Assembly (NCBI GenBank): GCA_016283605.1
Contig: JAEENF010000158.1
Span: 1-34,088, forward strand
DNA from: Prevotella sp.
GTDB lineage: Bacteria; Bacteroidota; Bacteroidia; Bacteroidales; Bacteroidaceae
Direction: 5' to 3'
Length of the DNA: 34,088 nt
A program made the translations under genes and the position numbers. This document shows, piece by piece, positions 8,315 through 17,208 of this stretch (position 1 is its first letter; the number at the start of each line of letters is the position of its first letter). The notes beneath the pieces were generated by a model. The model was not told where the DNA came from, ran no database searches, and was given only the letters and a program-made list of their open reading frames with translations.

Positions 8315-9562
8315 TTATTCACTGTTTACTAACTTAAAAAGCTTATCACTGGGGCGTACTTTGTCCGTGACAGCGATGGATACACGAGTACCTTGTTCCG
8401 CTACCTCCACAGGTCCATGATCACCATGTATCTCATCGGCAGTGACATACATCACCCCTGTCGTGGGGCCTGTGATCAGCATCTTGTCACCCACCTTGAA
8501 GGTATTCGCCTCGACGGTAAACTCTGCCACACCTAGTTTCGAAAAGTACTTCACACCCTTGCCGATATACACCTTGCGCTCTGTGGCGTTCGAACCGTAG
8601 TTCTTGTTCCATTCTCCCATCAGTTGTCCCTGATAGTATCCATCCCAGAAACCACGGTTGAAGACAGTGGCAAGACGTTCGTCCCACTCGTCTTTCTTCT
8701 CCTCCGTAAACGTGCCATCGAGCACAGCCTGAATGGCTTCTTTGTAACACTTCACGACGGTATACACGTATTCTGGACCGCGCGCACGTCCTTCAATCTT
8801 AAACACCCTCACGCCACTTTTCATCATACGGTCGATGAAACGGACGGTCTTCAGGTCCTTCGGGCTCATGATATATTTGTTGTCGATGTCCAACTGATAG
8901 CCCGTCTCGTTGTCCGTAGCGGTATAGCTGCGGCGACACACCTGGATACATTCACCACGATTCGCCGAACGATTGGCTGCATGGAGACTCATGTAACACT
9001 TGCCGCTAATGGCCATACAGAGGGCACCGTGACAGAACATCTCGATACGGATCTGTTCACCAGAGGGACCGCAGATATGCTCTTCTTCCACCTGACGGAA
9101 AATCTCTGCCACCTGGTCCATATTCAACTCTCGCGCCAGCACCACAACATCGGCAAACTGTGCGTAGAAACGCAGGGCCTCGATGTTCGAGATGTTCAGC
9201 TGCGTAGAAAGATGCACCTCCTGTCCCACTTTGTTACAATAGGTCATCACCGCCACGTCGCTAGCGATGACGGCAGAGATGCCTGCCGCCTTCGCGGCAT
9301 CGATGATCTCATGCATCAGAGGGATATCCTCACCGTAGATGATGGTGTTCACTGTCAGATAGCTCTTGATACCATGCTCACTACAGGTTTGTGCCATCTC
9401 CTTCAGGTCGTCGATAGTAAACGCCGAGGCAGAATGCGCCCGCATGTTCAGCTTTTCGATGCCAAAGTAGATGCTGTCGGCTCCTGCCTGTATGGCTGCA
9501 GTGAGTGACTCGCGTGAGCCTACCGGCGCCATGATCTCGAACTCTTCACTTTTCACTTTCAC
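8315..9562 (-). CDS. Peptidase U32 family protein (YegQ/TrhP/RlhA-like)
   Basis: EIMAPVGSRESLTAAIQAGADSIYFG; signature EMFCHGALCMAISGKCYMSLH. The annotated start is in a heptad repeat; ATG at 9532 (MAPVGS) is an alternative. Confidence 0.9.
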   Translation of the reverse strand: MKVKSEEFEIMAPVGSRESLTAAIQAGADSIYFGIEKLNMRAHSASAFTIDDLKEMAQTCSEHGIKSYLTVNTIIYGEDIPLMHEIIDAAKAAGISAVIASDVAVMTYCNKVGQEVHLSTQLNISNIEALRFYAQFADVVVLARELNMDQVAEIFRQVEEEHICGPSGEQIRIEMFCHGALCMAISGKCYMSLHAANRSANRGECIQVCRRSYTATDNETGYQLDIDNKYIMSPKDLKTVRFIDRMMKSGVRVFKIEGRARGPEYVYTVVKCYKEAIQAVLDGTFTEEKKDEWDERLATVFNRGFWDGYYQGQLMGEWNKNYGSNATERKVYIGKGVKYFSKLGVAEFTVEANTFKVGDKMLITGPTTGVMYVTADEIHGDHGPVEVAEQGTRVSIAVTDKVRPSDKLFKLVNSE

Positions 9563-9570
9563 AATTCACT
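9541..9570 (-). repeat. Degenerate heptad repeat, class A, at the patatin/U32 junction
   Basis: Minus strand reads aagtgaattgtgaaagtgaaaagtgaagag: repeated gtgaa words spaced about 6-8 bp. Confidence 0.65.
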
Positions 9571-11792
9571 TAAAAAACGTAGCCTAAATTGATATAAAAG
9601 TACGGACTCTTTGTGCGATTGGCATAACCCAGCGTCGCCCCCAGAGGTCCGAACATCGTCTTGTAATAATAAGCCCCCTGCACACCTATCAGCGTCTTGG
9701 TCTTCATGATGTCGGCGATATGCTCAGCATGCTGGGCTACTGACGTCCGCAGCAATACATAATGGTTACTCCCCAACCGCTGCTGTGCCTGCAGTCTCAC
9801 GGCCAGATAGTGTCGCTCGGCATACTCCAAATGTCCCAGACCGGCAAAGGGCACCTGTTGTTCTACGTAGTGTCCGAAGGTGTCGCCACCCATGATATTG
9901 CCGAAGATATGCGGCAACTCCGGGCCGAAAATTAGACGTCCGTACAGCATTGTCTGCAGCGTGAAGCGCGAGTTCATCGATAGTGACTTGCGCCAGTGGG
10001 CGTTCACATCCGTCAGGCCTGCCTTACCTTTCATCTTTGCCAGATTATCAGTGATAAAAGCATATCCTGCATGGAAACGGGCACCACGGGAGGGAAAGTA
10101 CCAGTCGTCCTCAGAATTAAAGTCCAACTGCGCCCGATAACTGAAATAGTGGTCATTCTCAAACTCCACCGTTCGCGACTGATTCGACTGCAGCTTATTG
10201 CTGAAGTGGAAATAGTCCCAGCGCACACCCATCCTCAGGTCGAAGTTATGCACACTCAGGTTCACGGGCTCAAGGTTCAGCTGATGGTGGTTGTAGAGCA
10301 CACTGTACTCACGCTCGCCTTCCAAATAGACGTCCATGTCGTTATGACGGTAAAAATAAGAAATTGCTGGACGTGTGAAATGCAGCGTCTTGGGGTGTAA
10401 GATTAATTCTCCTCCTACCATCAGACGTTTTCCTAGCCTCAGGGTAATATCCGAACTCACGAGCAACGTCTTGTTCAACGGCAGACTAACATTCGTCTGC
10501 AGCGCCACGATCTCTTCGGTATCAAAACGGAAGCCCACATTCACCTGACTGGTCTTCCTGCTTCCTCCCGTAAGGATGAGGCGATAGCCGTCGCCCTCCT
10601 CAATGAGTCGAGAGGTGGCAATACGATAAAACAAGTCCATACGCATGGCCGTGGTCAGCAATGCCTCTTCACGGGGACTGATACTGTCCAGACGGTTCAG
10701 ATGGAACTTGTCTGTTAGGAACTTCTCGTCGCTGGCGGTCATATTCTCGAATACAACGCCCTTCAACCGGACCTTCTCTGTCAGCACAGACAGCCGCCGT
10801 GAAGGGTTTTGAGAGTGTAGAGTTGAGAGTTTAGAGTTTGCTACTGCTCCCAACTCTCCACCAATCTTCGTCAACTCTTCCCAGTGCTTCATCGCCTCTT
10901 CCTCACCCCATCGCAGTAGCGTGTCTACGGCGGCCTTGTTAAAGCTGGCAGCACTGTAGCTCTTAGGATCCACACAGATATGAACGTCCGTCATAGCGAT
11001 GTTATCGTCGAGCTTATTCATACAGTTCACATCTACCAGCTGCTGGACGATGGCAACGGTATTCGACAATTTCTCTGCCGACCTTGGAGGTTCCGTCACA
11101 GTGACGCCGATAATAATGTCGGCTCCCATCTCGCGGGCCACGTCGGCAGGATAGTTGTTGCGGAGACCACCATCCACGAGCACCATGTCGCCCATGCGCA
11201 CAGGCGAAAAGACTGCAGGGATGGCCATCGAGGCGCGCAACGCCTGGGGCAGGCGACCAGAGTGGAAGTCGTATTCCGTATAAGTCACCAGATCTGTCGC
11301 CACACAGGCAAAGGGTATCGGCAGACGGTTGAAATCTATCGAATCCGTATAGCCCGTACAGAGTTTCTGGAGCAGCATGTCGATGTTCTTGCCCTTGACG
11401 AAGCCACCGGTCATCTCGACGGTCTTACCCAACGTCAAACCTGTAGAGAGCATATAGGTATTCTGTTTCTTTCTGTCCACCAGACTCTGTCTACTCATAT
11501 TCTCACGGTCTGAGAGCAGATAGCTCCAGTCCTGTGCACGCACCAGCGAGTCAAGGGTGTTCGCATCGTAACCGATAGCATACAGACCACCTACCAGACT
11601 ACCCATCGATGTTCCTGTGATGATATCCACAGGAATCCCCGCACGCTCCAACACCTTCAGAGCACCGATATGGGCCATACCCTTGGCACCGCCGCCACTC
11701 AATACGACGGCAACCTTTTTGCGTCCTGTCGTCTCTGCCGAGACACCCAAGACAACCATTATGGCCAAAAGAAAACATACAATCTTTCTCAT
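9570..11792 (-). CDS. Patatin-like phospholipase with C-terminal Omp85/BamA-like beta-barrel
   Basis: SGGGAKGMAHIGALKVLE, GTSMGSLVGGLYA (GxSxG), VDGGLRNNYP (DGG); C-terminal barrel ending FYINLGYVF. Start placed at ATG 11792 (MRKIV). Confidence 0.92.
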   Translation of the reverse strand: MRKIVCFLLAIMVVLGVSAETTGRKKVAVVLSGGGAKGMAHIGALKVLERAGIPVDIITGTSMGSLVGGLYAIGYDANTLDSLVRAQDWSYLLSDRENMSRQSLVDRKKQNTYMLSTGLTLGKTVEMTGGFVKGKNIDMLLQKLCTGYTDSIDFNRLPIPFACVATDLVTYTEYDFHSGRLPQALRASMAIPAVFSPVRMGDMVLVDGGLRNNYPADVAREMGADIIIGVTVTEPPRSAEKLSNTVAIVQQLVDVNCMNKLDDNIAMTDVHICVDPKSYSAASFNKAAVDTLLRWGEEEAMKHWEELTKIGGELGAVANSKLSTLHSQNPSRRLSVLTEKVRLKGVVFENMTASDEKFLTDKFHLNRLDSISPREEALLTTAMRMDLFYRIATSRLIEEGDGYRLILTGGSRKTSQVNVGFRFDTEEIVALQTNVSLPLNKTLLVSSDITLRLGKRLMVGGELILHPKTLHFTRPAISYFYRHNDMDVYLEGEREYSVLYNHHQLNLEPVNLSVHNFDLRMGVRWDYFHFSNKLQSNQSRTVEFENDHYFSYRAQLDFNSEDDWYFPSRGARFHAGYAFITDNLAKMKGKAGLTDVNAHWRKSLSMNSRFTLQTMLYGRLIFGPELPHIFGNIMGGDTFGHYVEQQVPFAGLGHLEYAERHYLAVRLQAQQRLGSNHYVLLRTSVAQHAEHIADIMKTKTLIGVQGAYYYKTMFGPLGATLGYANRTKSPYFYINLGYVF
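10811..10838 (-). repeat. Heptad tandem repeat, class B, inside the patatin gene
   Basis: Plus strand gagagtg tagagtt gagagtt tagagtt; minus strand aactcta aactctc aactcta cactctc encodes NSKLSTLHSQ. Confidence 0.85.
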
Positions 11793-11801
11793 ATCCAACT
11801 G

Positions 11802-11809
11802 CAAAGGTA
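11802..11809 (-). promoter_or_regulatory. -7 element for the patatin gene
   Basis: Minus strand TACCTTTG (TAnnTTTG), about 10 nt upstream of the ATG. Confidence 0.55.
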
Positions 11810-11852
11810 GTATTTTTTTTAGAAACTAAAGACAAATAGGCTATTTTTTAAC

Positions 11853-11924
11853 GACAACTTGGACAACTCTGACAACATTCGACCTTTTGCCAGTTAAAAA
11901 AATGTCCAAGTTGTCCAAGTTGTC
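11853..11924. promoter_or_regulatory. Large inverted repeat with internal 9-bp periodicity between divergent genes
   Basis: Arms gacaacttggacaactctgaca (11853-11874) and tgtccaagttgtccaagttgtc (11903-11924): 20/22 complementary, 28-bp spacer, each arm built of about 9-bp units. Confidence 0.8.
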
Positions 11925-11936
11925 ATAAATAAATAG

Positions 11937-11944
11937 TACTTTTG
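11937..11944 (+). promoter_or_regulatory. -7 element for the C1 peptidase gene
   Basis: TACTTTTG (TAnnTTTG), 5 bp upstream of the ATG at 11950. A -33 element at standard spacing is not clear. Confidence 0.5.
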
Positions 11945-11949
11945 CAGCG

Positions 11950-12717
11950 ATGAAACGAATTATTTATTTGATTATGGTATTTCTGATGGCCAGTTGCGCG
12001 AAGCAGCCCCCACAGCACTTCACCCACGACCTGCTCAATCGCATGACGCCCATTAAGGACCAGGGCAACAGCGAAACCTGCTGGATCTACGCCATGCTCG
12101 CCGCCATCGAAACCGAGCACCTCAGCTGGGGCGACTCCGTCAACCTCTCACCTTACTATATCGAGAAGATGATCGAGCAGGAGCCTCAGTGTCCAGCCAG
12201 CCGTCGTGGCATGGGCGCCACACTCATCCGACTCATCCACAAATACGGCATCGTGGGGTACAATGCCATGAGCTCTGTCGACACCCCCGCACCGCGTTTC
12301 GTGTTTATGTTGGGGGCTGAATACACACCTCAAGAGTTTGCCCGCAGCGTCTGTGCCCGCGACGAATATGTAGCCTTAACCTCCACATCGCAAGAACCTT
12401 ATTATAAAGAGACGGTTCTCAATGTGCCCGACAACTGGCTACATGACCGTTTTCTGAATCTCCCGATGGACTCTTTGCTGGCTACCACCCTACGTGCCGT
12501 GCGCCAGCATCACGGGGTCTGCTGGGAGAGTCGCGGTCATGCAATGGCCATCGTGGGCATTGCTCACAACGATCGGAACGAACCTTATTTCATCATGAAG
12601 AACTCCTGGGGCACCGACGGTCCCTACAAAGGTCTCGACTATCTGTCCTTTGATGACTTCAAAACTCAGACACTCGCCGTAGAACTCCCCCGTTTTGTCG
12701 TGTCTGCTTCGAACTAG
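11950..12717 (+). CDS. C1 (papain-family) cysteine peptidase, predicted lipoprotein
   Basis: Lipobox FLMASC; MTPIKDQGNSETCWIYAMLAAIE (Gln/Cys), RGHAMAIVGIAH (His), PYFIMKNSWGTDGPYKG (Asn). Confidence 0.9.
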   Translation: MKRIIYLIMVFLMASCAKQPPQHFTHDLLNRMTPIKDQGNSETCWIYAMLAAIETEHLSWGDSVNLSPYYIEKMIEQEPQCPASRRGMGATLIRLIHKYGIVGYNAMSSVDTPAPRFVFMLGAEYTPQEFARSVCARDEYVALTSTSQEPYYKETVLNVPDNWLHDRFLNLPMDSLLATTLRAVRQHHGVCWESRGHAMAIVGIAHNDRNEPYFIMKNSWGTDGPYKGLDYLSFDDFKTQTLAVELPRFVVSASN

Positions 12718-12763
12718 GCACATTGAATTTTTCTGTATTTAATTGTCTTTTTTCTGCTTTTTC

Positions 12764-12794
12764 TTTGCGCTTTGCATTTTTATATCTATCTTTG
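12764..12794 (+). promoter_or_regulatory. Promoter of the susC/susD pair
   Basis: TTTG (12764-12767), 19 bp spacer, TATCTTTG (12787-12794): close match to the Bacteroidetes consensus. Confidence 0.7.
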
Positions 12795-12819
12795 CAGCAA
12801 GAAGAAAAGATGAATTGTT

Positions 12820-15489
12820 ATGAGAACATGGGTGATGATACTGGCGATGGGGGTGGTGATGACTGCCTGGGCACAGGAGGCCAGTGTGGATTCGACGGCG
12901 CAAGGTGTGAAGATTGGATACTCTCGGGCAGACTGGAAGACGCTGTCGGGTGCCATTGACAAGGTGACAGAGGAACGCATGAATAAAGGACTGGTGATTT
13001 CGTCACTCGATGCCCTAAGTGGACAATCAGCAGGTGTGACGGTGGCCACCGGTGGTAATCAGGAGGCGATGGTGAGTGCCGTGCGCGTGAGAGGTACGAC
13101 CTCGTTGACGGGTGGCAACGACCCGCTAGTGATTATCGATGGTGTGACGGCAGACCTGGCAACGCTATCGACCATCTACCCCTCGGACATTGAGAGTTTC
13201 ACCATTCTGAAAGATGCCTCGGAAACGGCACAGTATGGTTCGAGAGGTGCAGCGGGTGTGATAGAGGTGGCCACGAAGAAGGGAAAGAGTCAGAAGTTTC
13301 AGATATCATACGACGGTAACTTCGGTTTTGAGCAGGTGTACAAACGGCTGGAGATGACCGATGCCACAGGATTCCGGCTGGCGGCCCAGCAACTGGGCGT
13401 GAACTATATAGACAAAGGCTATGACACCGACTTTAACAAGGCCATTGAACGCACGGGACTAGTGCAGAGTCATCACATCGCCTTCGGTGGAGGTACGGAG
13501 ACGGCTAACTACCGTGCCTCAGTGGCGGTGACCGACCATAAGACGGTGATCAAGACGCAGGGCTACCGTAATTTCATTGCCAAACTCGACATCTCGCAAC
13601 AGGCCTTCGACAACCATCTGGCAGTGGATCTGGGTATGGTGGGATCGACACAAAAGGTGGACTTTCTGCCCTCGCAACAGCAGCTGCTCTACTCGTCGGC
13701 CACGTTTATCCCTACCCTCTCGGACAAGAGAAATCCCGACGGTACGTATGACCAGGTGACGGAGGCCCTTTGGATCAGTAACCCGATGTCGTTGCTGGAC
13801 AAGAAACAGAAGGAGGACAACAGCCACTTCAACCTGCACATGAAAGCGAAGGTGACACTGGCCAAGGACTTATACCTGAGAGCATTCGGTTCGTATTCGT
13901 TTAACAACGTGAGCAATGCCCATTACTACCCCACTACGGTGTGGAACCGCGGAGAGGCCTTCAGAGGCCACGAGAAGAACGAGGAGATACTGGCAAACGT
14001 CTCGCTGAGTTACCTATTGAAGACGGGCAATTCGGAACTGAGTCTGATGGCTCTGGCGGAGGAGAATACGCACAAGAGCAGGGAATTCCACACCACCGTG
14101 ACGGGATTCACCAGCGATGCCTATGGCTATGAGGAACTGACGGCAGGTTCTGCACGTCCCTGGGACGGTACAGACTCGCACTATACAGAGACACACATGC
14201 AGTCGGTGCTGCTGCGTGCACAGTATACCTTCGATGAGAAATATACGCTGACGGTAAATGCCCGCGGCGATGCCTCATCGAAGTTTGGTAAGAACCACCG
14301 CTGGGGTTTCTTCCCCTCTGCCAGCGGTGCGTGGATTATCAGCAAGGAGAAATGGATGAAGCCACTGACCTTCATCACCAATGCAAAGCTACGCGCAGGT
14401 TACGGACTATCGGGAAACCAAGCGGGTATTGACTCGTACAACTCGATGGAACTAATACAGCCTAATGGTATCGTGCCGGTGAACGGGGCGCCAACGGTGA
14501 CGCTGGGTATCATCCGTAATGCCAATCCCGACCTGAAATGGGAGATCAAACGCACATTTAACGTAGGTCTCGACCTCGCCCTGTGGCAGAGCCGTATCGT
14601 GATGAGTCTGGACTACTACCGTTCGAAAACCACCGATTTACTCTATGTGTATGACGTGCCGGTGCCACCATTCACCTACGATAAGCTGTTGGCAAACCTC
14701 GGATCAATGCGCAACAGCGGTCTGGAGATAGGATTCGGTATCACCCCCTTGCGTACGGAAGAGATGGAACTGACAGTGAACATGAACTGGACCTTCGAGC
14801 GTAACAAGCTGCTCTCACTGGACGGCGACTACAACGGTCAGCACCTAACGGCTCCCAGCGTGAAGTGCATCTCTGAACTCTACGGTGCAGGTTTCCACGG
14901 CTCGAGCGATGTGGTGATGCAGATGGTGGGAGAACCCTTGGGTGTATTCCTGCTGCCCCACTGCAACGGACTGGTGACCATAGAAGACGGTTCGAAATAC
15001 TACGACGTGTCGGAAGAGAAATACATCTGCGGACAGGCCATGCCGAAGGCCACGATGGGTGCGAACGTCGCTTTTAGGTATCGGCAGTGGGACGTGACGA
15101 TGCACATGAACGGTGCTTTTGGACATCATATCTACAACGGTACCGCCCTTACCTGTATGAACATGCTGATGCTGCCCAACTATAACATCATGAAAGGTGC
15201 GGAGAAGGAGAACATACAGGATCAGACCATCAGCGACTACTGGCTGGAGCGGGGCGACTACGTGAACATCGACTACTTGACGCTGGGCTGGAACGTGCCC
15301 ATCCGCTCGAAATATTGTCAGGGACTGCGACTCTCGGTATCGGTAAACAACCTGGTTACCATCACGGGTTACAGCGGTGTGACGCCAATGATCAATTCGA
15401 ACGTGATCAACGGTTCGCTCGGTATCGATGACAAGAACACAATGCCGGTGTATCGGAGCTATACCATGGGAGTAAGCGTCAAATTCTAA
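12820..15489 (+). CDS. SusC-like TonB-dependent outer membrane transporter (lacks the usual N-terminal carboxypeptidase-D-like domain)
   Basis: Plug motif SLDALSGQSAGVTVATGG...VRVRGTTSLTGGNDPLVIIDGV...IESFTILKDASETAQYGSRGAAGVIEVATKKGK; long barrel ending YTMGVSVKF. Confidence 0.93.
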   Translation: MRTWVMILAMGVVMTAWAQEASVDSTAQGVKIGYSRADWKTLSGAIDKVTEERMNKGLVISSLDALSGQSAGVTVATGGNQEAMVSAVRVRGTTSLTGGNDPLVIIDGVTADLATLSTIYPSDIESFTILKDASETAQYGSRGAAGVIEVATKKGKSQKFQISYDGNFGFEQVYKRLEMTDATGFRLAAQQLGVNYIDKGYDTDFNKAIERTGLVQSHHIAFGGGTETANYRASVAVTDHKTVIKTQGYRNFIAKLDISQQAFDNHLAVDLGMVGSTQKVDFLPSQQQLLYSSATFIPTLSDKRNPDGTYDQVTEALWISNPMSLLDKKQKEDNSHFNLHMKAKVTLAKDLYLRAFGSYSFNNVSNAHYYPTTVWNRGEAFRGHEKNEEILANVSLSYLLKTGNSELSLMALAEENTHKSREFHTTVTGFTSDAYGYEELTAGSARPWDGTDSHYTETHMQSVLLRAQYTFDEKYTLTVNARGDASSKFGKNHRWGFFPSASGAWIISKEKWMKPLTFITNAKLRAGYGLSGNQAGIDSYNSMELIQPNGIVPVNGAPTVTLGIIRNANPDLKWEIKRTFNVGLDLALWQSRIVMSLDYYRSKTTDLLYVYDVPVPPFTYDKLLANLGSMRNSGLEIGFGITPLRTEEMELTVNMNWTFERNKLLSLDGDYNGQHLTAPSVKCISELYGAGFHGSSDVVMQMVGEPLGVFLLPHCNGLVTIEDGSKYYDVSEEKYICGQAMPKATMGANVAFRYRQWDVTMHMNGAFGHHIYNGTALTCMNMLMLPNYNIMKGAEKENIQDQTISDYWLERGDYVNIDYLTLGWNVPIRSKYCQGLRLSVSVNNLVTITGYSGVTPMINSNVINGSLGIDDKNTMPVYRSYTMGVSVKF

Positions 15490-15512
15490 TTAATATTTTA
15501 GGATTAATAATT

Positions 15513-17180
15513 ATGATTACCTGGACAAACAAGATAAGGCGCATGGTGAATGGTGTAATACTATTCACTATTCACTGTTCACTATTCACTGTACTTTCTT
15601 CCTGTTCTCTCGACGAGAATCCGAAGGACCAAATTCCGGAGGAAGAGGCTTATGCCGATGCCGGGGCGTTGTACCGCAATACCGTAGCGACGCTCTATAA
15701 CTATATCGGTGGGGCAACAGACGGACAAGGATTACAAGGCACCTGTCGCGGCATCTATGACCTGCAAACGTTCGGCTCTGACGAGGCGATGATTCCCACA
15801 CGCGGCACAGACTGGTATGACGGTGGCATCTGGCAAGAGCTGTACCGTCACGACTGGACACCGGGACACCCGATGCTCGGTAATGCATGGTCGTATCTCT
15901 ATAAGGTGATCACCCTCTGCAACCGTTCACTGGAACTGTTGGAGTCGCATCAGCACCTGTTGGACGAAACAGACTATCTGGACTATACCGCTGAGGTACG
16001 CGCCCTGAGAGCTATCTATTACTGGTATCTGATGGACCTCTTCGGACGGGTGCCGATTATCACCACCACCAAGACGTCACTGAGTCAGTTGGAACAGATG
16101 CCCCGCAGCCAGGTGTTCAAATTCGTGGCCAGCGAACTGCAACAGGTAGTATCCCAACTCCCACAAAGGAGAAGTACGAGACAAGACGACTTCTACGGCA
16201 GAGTATCCAATGCCGTTGCCTGTTTTGTGCTGGCAAAGTTGATGCTGAATGCGGAGGTCTATACCGATGATGACTGGACAGACGGAGATCGTCCTGACGG
16301 CAGCACAATAAGGTTTTCTGTGGAAGGTGAGACGATGAACGCCTGGGAAGCCACCATCTTCTACTGCGAGAAGTTGAAGGATGCGGGTTACAAGTTAGAG
16401 CCAATCTATACCAATAATTTCGAGGTACACAACGAGAATTCCAGCGAGAATATCTGGACCATCCCAATGGATAAGGACCTTTATTACAACGAGATGCAGT
16501 ACCACTTCCGCTCCTGGCACTATCGTCATGCAGCAGCCTTCGGATTCACGGGTGAGAACGGTGCCTGCGCCACCAAGCACACACTTCAGATCTTCGGCTA
16601 TGACACCGATGAAGAGGACAAGCGCTTCCTTTTTAATTACTACGAAGGCGTCGTCACCGATAATAACAGTCATCTCGTACTCGACCGCAACGGCAATATA
16701 TTAGAATATAAGCCGTGGGAGGTAGAACTCGACCTGAGCGGCAGTCCTTACTTGGAAACAGCCGGTGCCCGTATGGGCAAATACATAGTGGACAAAAACG
16801 CCACGAAGGATGGTAAACTTATGGACAACGATATCGTGCTCTTCCGATATTCTGACGTGCTGCTGATGCAGGCAGAGGCCTTGTTGCGTAATGGACAGGC
16901 AGCGGAAGGACAGGCATATTTCGATGCCGTGCGTGATCGTGTGGATGCACCAGATCGTCCCCTCACCCTGCAAAACCTGCTGGATGAGCGTCTGCTGGAG
17001 CTGTGCTGGGAGGGTTGGCGACGACAGGACCTGATCCGTTTCGGACAATATGAGAGTCTCTTCATGGGTGACCAGTGGGATGCAAAGGTGGATGAGAGCG
17101 ATGGGCACACCACCGTATTCCCCATTCCCGGAGGAATGATAGACTTCAATCCCAATCTGACACAGAACGAGGGATACTGA
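15513..17180 (+). CDS. SusD/RagB-like outer-membrane lipoprotein
   Basis: Lipobox LSSC; SLDENPKDQIPEEEAYAD; RALRAIYYWYLMDLFGRVPIIT; DVLLMQAEALLRNGQ; LLDERLLELCWEGWRRQDLIRFGQY. Confidence 0.93.
   Translation: MITWTNKIRRMVNGVILFTIHCSLFTVLSSCSLDENPKDQIPEEEAYADAGALYRNTVATLYNYIGGATDGQGLQGTCRGIYDLQTFGSDEAMIPTRGTDWYDGGIWQELYRHDWTPGHPMLGNAWSYLYKVITLCNRSLELLESHQHLLDETDYLDYTAEVRALRAIYYWYLMDLFGRVPIITTTKTSLSQLEQMPRSQVFKFVASELQQVVSQLPQRRSTRQDDFYGRVSNAVACFVLAKLMLNAEVYTDDDWTDGDRPDGSTIRFSVEGETMNAWEATIFYCEKLKDAGYKLEPIYTNNFEVHNENSSENIWTIPMDKDLYYNEMQYHFRSWHYRHAAAFGFTGENGACATKHTLQIFGYDTDEEDKRFLFNYYEGVVTDNNSHLVLDRNGNILEYKPWEVELDLSGSPYLETAGARMGKYIVDKNATKDGKLMDNDIVLFRYSDVLLMQAEALLRNGQAAEGQAYFDAVRDRVDAPDRPLTLQNLLDERLLELCWEGWRRQDLIRFGQYESLFMGDQWDAKVDESDGHTTVFPIPGGMIDFNPNLTQNEGY
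15561..15588 (+). repeat. Heptad tandem repeat, class A, inside the susD signal-peptide coding region
   Basis: ctattca ctattca ctgttca ctattca, encoding LFTIHCSLFTV. A degenerate inverse-oriented pair (atggtga atggtgt) lies just upstream at 15543-15556. Confidence 0.88.
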
Positions 17181-17208
17181 TTAGTATTTCACTAATCACT
17201 TATTCAGT
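17180..17208. repeat. Hairpin plus degenerate class A heptads between convergent susD and cysS
   Basis: tgattagt-atttc-actaatca inverted repeat (8-bp stem), continuing into ttcacta atcactt attcagt. The cysS stop codon lies in it. Confidence 0.6.

Noticed and set aside
11793-11804. Upstream start (MQLD) of the patatin gene in the ORF track
   Set aside because: It overlaps the -7 box TACCTTTG; ATG at 11792 gives a normal signal peptide.
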